6,323 nucleotides of DNA from an uncultured Bacilli bacterium. Its GTDB lineage: Bacteria > Bacillota_I > Bacilli_A > RFN20 > CAG-288. Position 1 is the stretch's first letter. Every line of letters starts with the position of its first letter. The notes beneath the pieces were generated by a model. The model was not told the DNA's origin. It ran no database searches and was given only the letters and a program-made list of their open reading frames with translations. Below are positions 6,074-6,323 of the stretch, piece by piece. The stretch spans positions 1-6,323 of the forward strand of contig CAOSOP010000075.1 in the NCBI GenBank assembly GCA_948525355.1. Direction: 5' to 3'. Made by a program: the position numbers and the translations under genes.

Positions 6074-6267
6074 ATACAATTAGCATCGTACTATTAATAA
6101 TAGTAAGCATTGTAGTTTTGTTTTTAATCGGATATTTGATATATAAGAAAATCAATCATAGTCCGATAGGTGAATGTGAATCATGTATTAATAAAGGAAA
6201 AAAACTAGTTGATGACTATTATAAAGCGTATCCGAAAGAAAAAGATAAAAGACGAGTTGATAAATAG
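6070..6267 (+). CDS. FeoB-associated Cys-containing small membrane protein
   Basis: This 65-residue protein has one N-terminal transmembrane helix (about 4-25), then a basic YKK, a CESC motif (Cys36, Cys39) and a hydrophilic, lysine-rich tail (KEKDKRRVDK). The position directly after feoB, the size, the single helix and the cysteine pair match the FeoB-associated Cys-rich membrane protein family found after feoB in many Bacillota. Its role is unproven; metal binding or handing-over at the FeoB exit is the usual proposal. This copy has only one CxxC and no further cysteines, so it is leaner than typical members. It starts in ATGA overlap with the feoB stop, with AGGAA (6060-6064) as binding site, so it belongs to the feoAB transcript. 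The basic tail after the helix suggests a cytoplasmic C-terminus. Confidence 0.8.
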   Translation: MNTISIVLLIIVSIVVLFLIGYLIYKKINHSPIGECESCINKGKKLVDDYYKAYPKEKDKRRVDK

Positions 6268-6299
6268 CTTCGCCTTTTTGCGGGCCCTTTTCCGGCCAA
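6268..6299. other. GC-rich patch after the feo operon
   Basis: Directly after the last feo-operon stop, about 30 bases are well over half G and C in an otherwise very AT-rich window. They hold a five-T run (6275-6279), then GGGCC and CCGGCC around a short T-rich spacer. GGCC (6284-6287) can pair with GGCC (6294-6297), but no T tract follows, so it is not a normal terminator in either direction. I cannot name it. Confidence 0.4.
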
Positions 6300-6314
6300 A
6301 TAGAGGGAAATTTT

Positions 6315-6323
6315 ATGCCACTT
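6315..6323 (+). CDS. Probable start of the next gene (cut by the window edge)
   Basis: ATG at 6315 follows AGAGGG (6302-6307) with seven bases between, a proper ribosome binding site for this genome. Only Met-Pro-Leu is visible, so nothing can be said of the product. It would lie about 47 bases after the feo-operon genes and may share their transcript. Confidence 0.35.

Noticed and set aside
6253..6279. CGAG/CTTCG hairpin followed by five T as feo-operon terminator
   Set aside because: Only four pairs with a bulge and a long loop, separated from the T run by two C; too weak to call.
1..6323. Reading TGA as tryptophan (Mycoplasma code)
   Set aside because: TGA ends feoA and feoB in exact ATGA overlaps with the following start codons, and tryptophans in conserved positions use TGG.

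Overview
The window is an ordinary chromosomal stretch from an AT-rich Gram-positive bacterium, most likely a low-GC member of Bacillota. A Bacilli lineage near the Mollicutes or Erysipelotrichia would fit, but that placement is inference from base composition and protein style. Every gene is strongly A/T-biased, starts behind an AGGAG-type ribosome binding site, and reads sensibly with the standard bacterial code. TGA ends three or more frames, two of them in ATGA overlaps with a following start, which argues against the Mycoplasma code. There is no sign of a mobile element, CRISPR array, tRNA or rRNA.

Layout. Bases 1-107 are a leader: a GC-rich glycine-coding edge that may be the tail of an upstream gene, then AT-rich DNA. 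From 108 to 1841 on the plus strand runs a tight cluster: a 31-residue single-span membrane peptide (not a recognised family), ruvA and ruvB, with gaps of 1 and 2 bases. ruvB meets a minus-strand S66 serine peptidase gene (MccF/LD-carboxypeptidase family) tail to tail, the two stop codons sharing TTAA. Upstream of that peptidase gene, also on the minus strand, is rpsO (ribosomal protein S15), with a near-consensus promoter, a short leader and a clear intrinsic terminator. Divergent from rpsO on the plus strand is an iron-uptake operon: feoA, feoB and a small Cys-containing FeoB-associated membrane protein, all joined by 4-base ATGA overlaps. It has a near-consensus promoter, with a palindrome at the predicted transcript start that looks like a repressor operator. 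After this operon comes a GC-rich patch, and a probable new start codon with ribosome binding site lies at the right edge.

How the genes work together. RuvA and RuvB form the Holliday-junction branch-migration motor. FeoA, FeoB and the small protein form a ferrous-iron importer, probably iron- or metal-regulated through the palindrome. S15 and the S66 peptidase are housekeeping or cell-wall/peptide-processing neighbours with no obvious link to either pathway.

I did not find a convincing undescribed system. The items most worth a second look are the coupled membrane micropeptide before ruvA, the three-half-site operator of the feo operon, the altered rRNA-recognition stretch of S15 with its leader hairpin, and the GC-rich patch after the feo operon.
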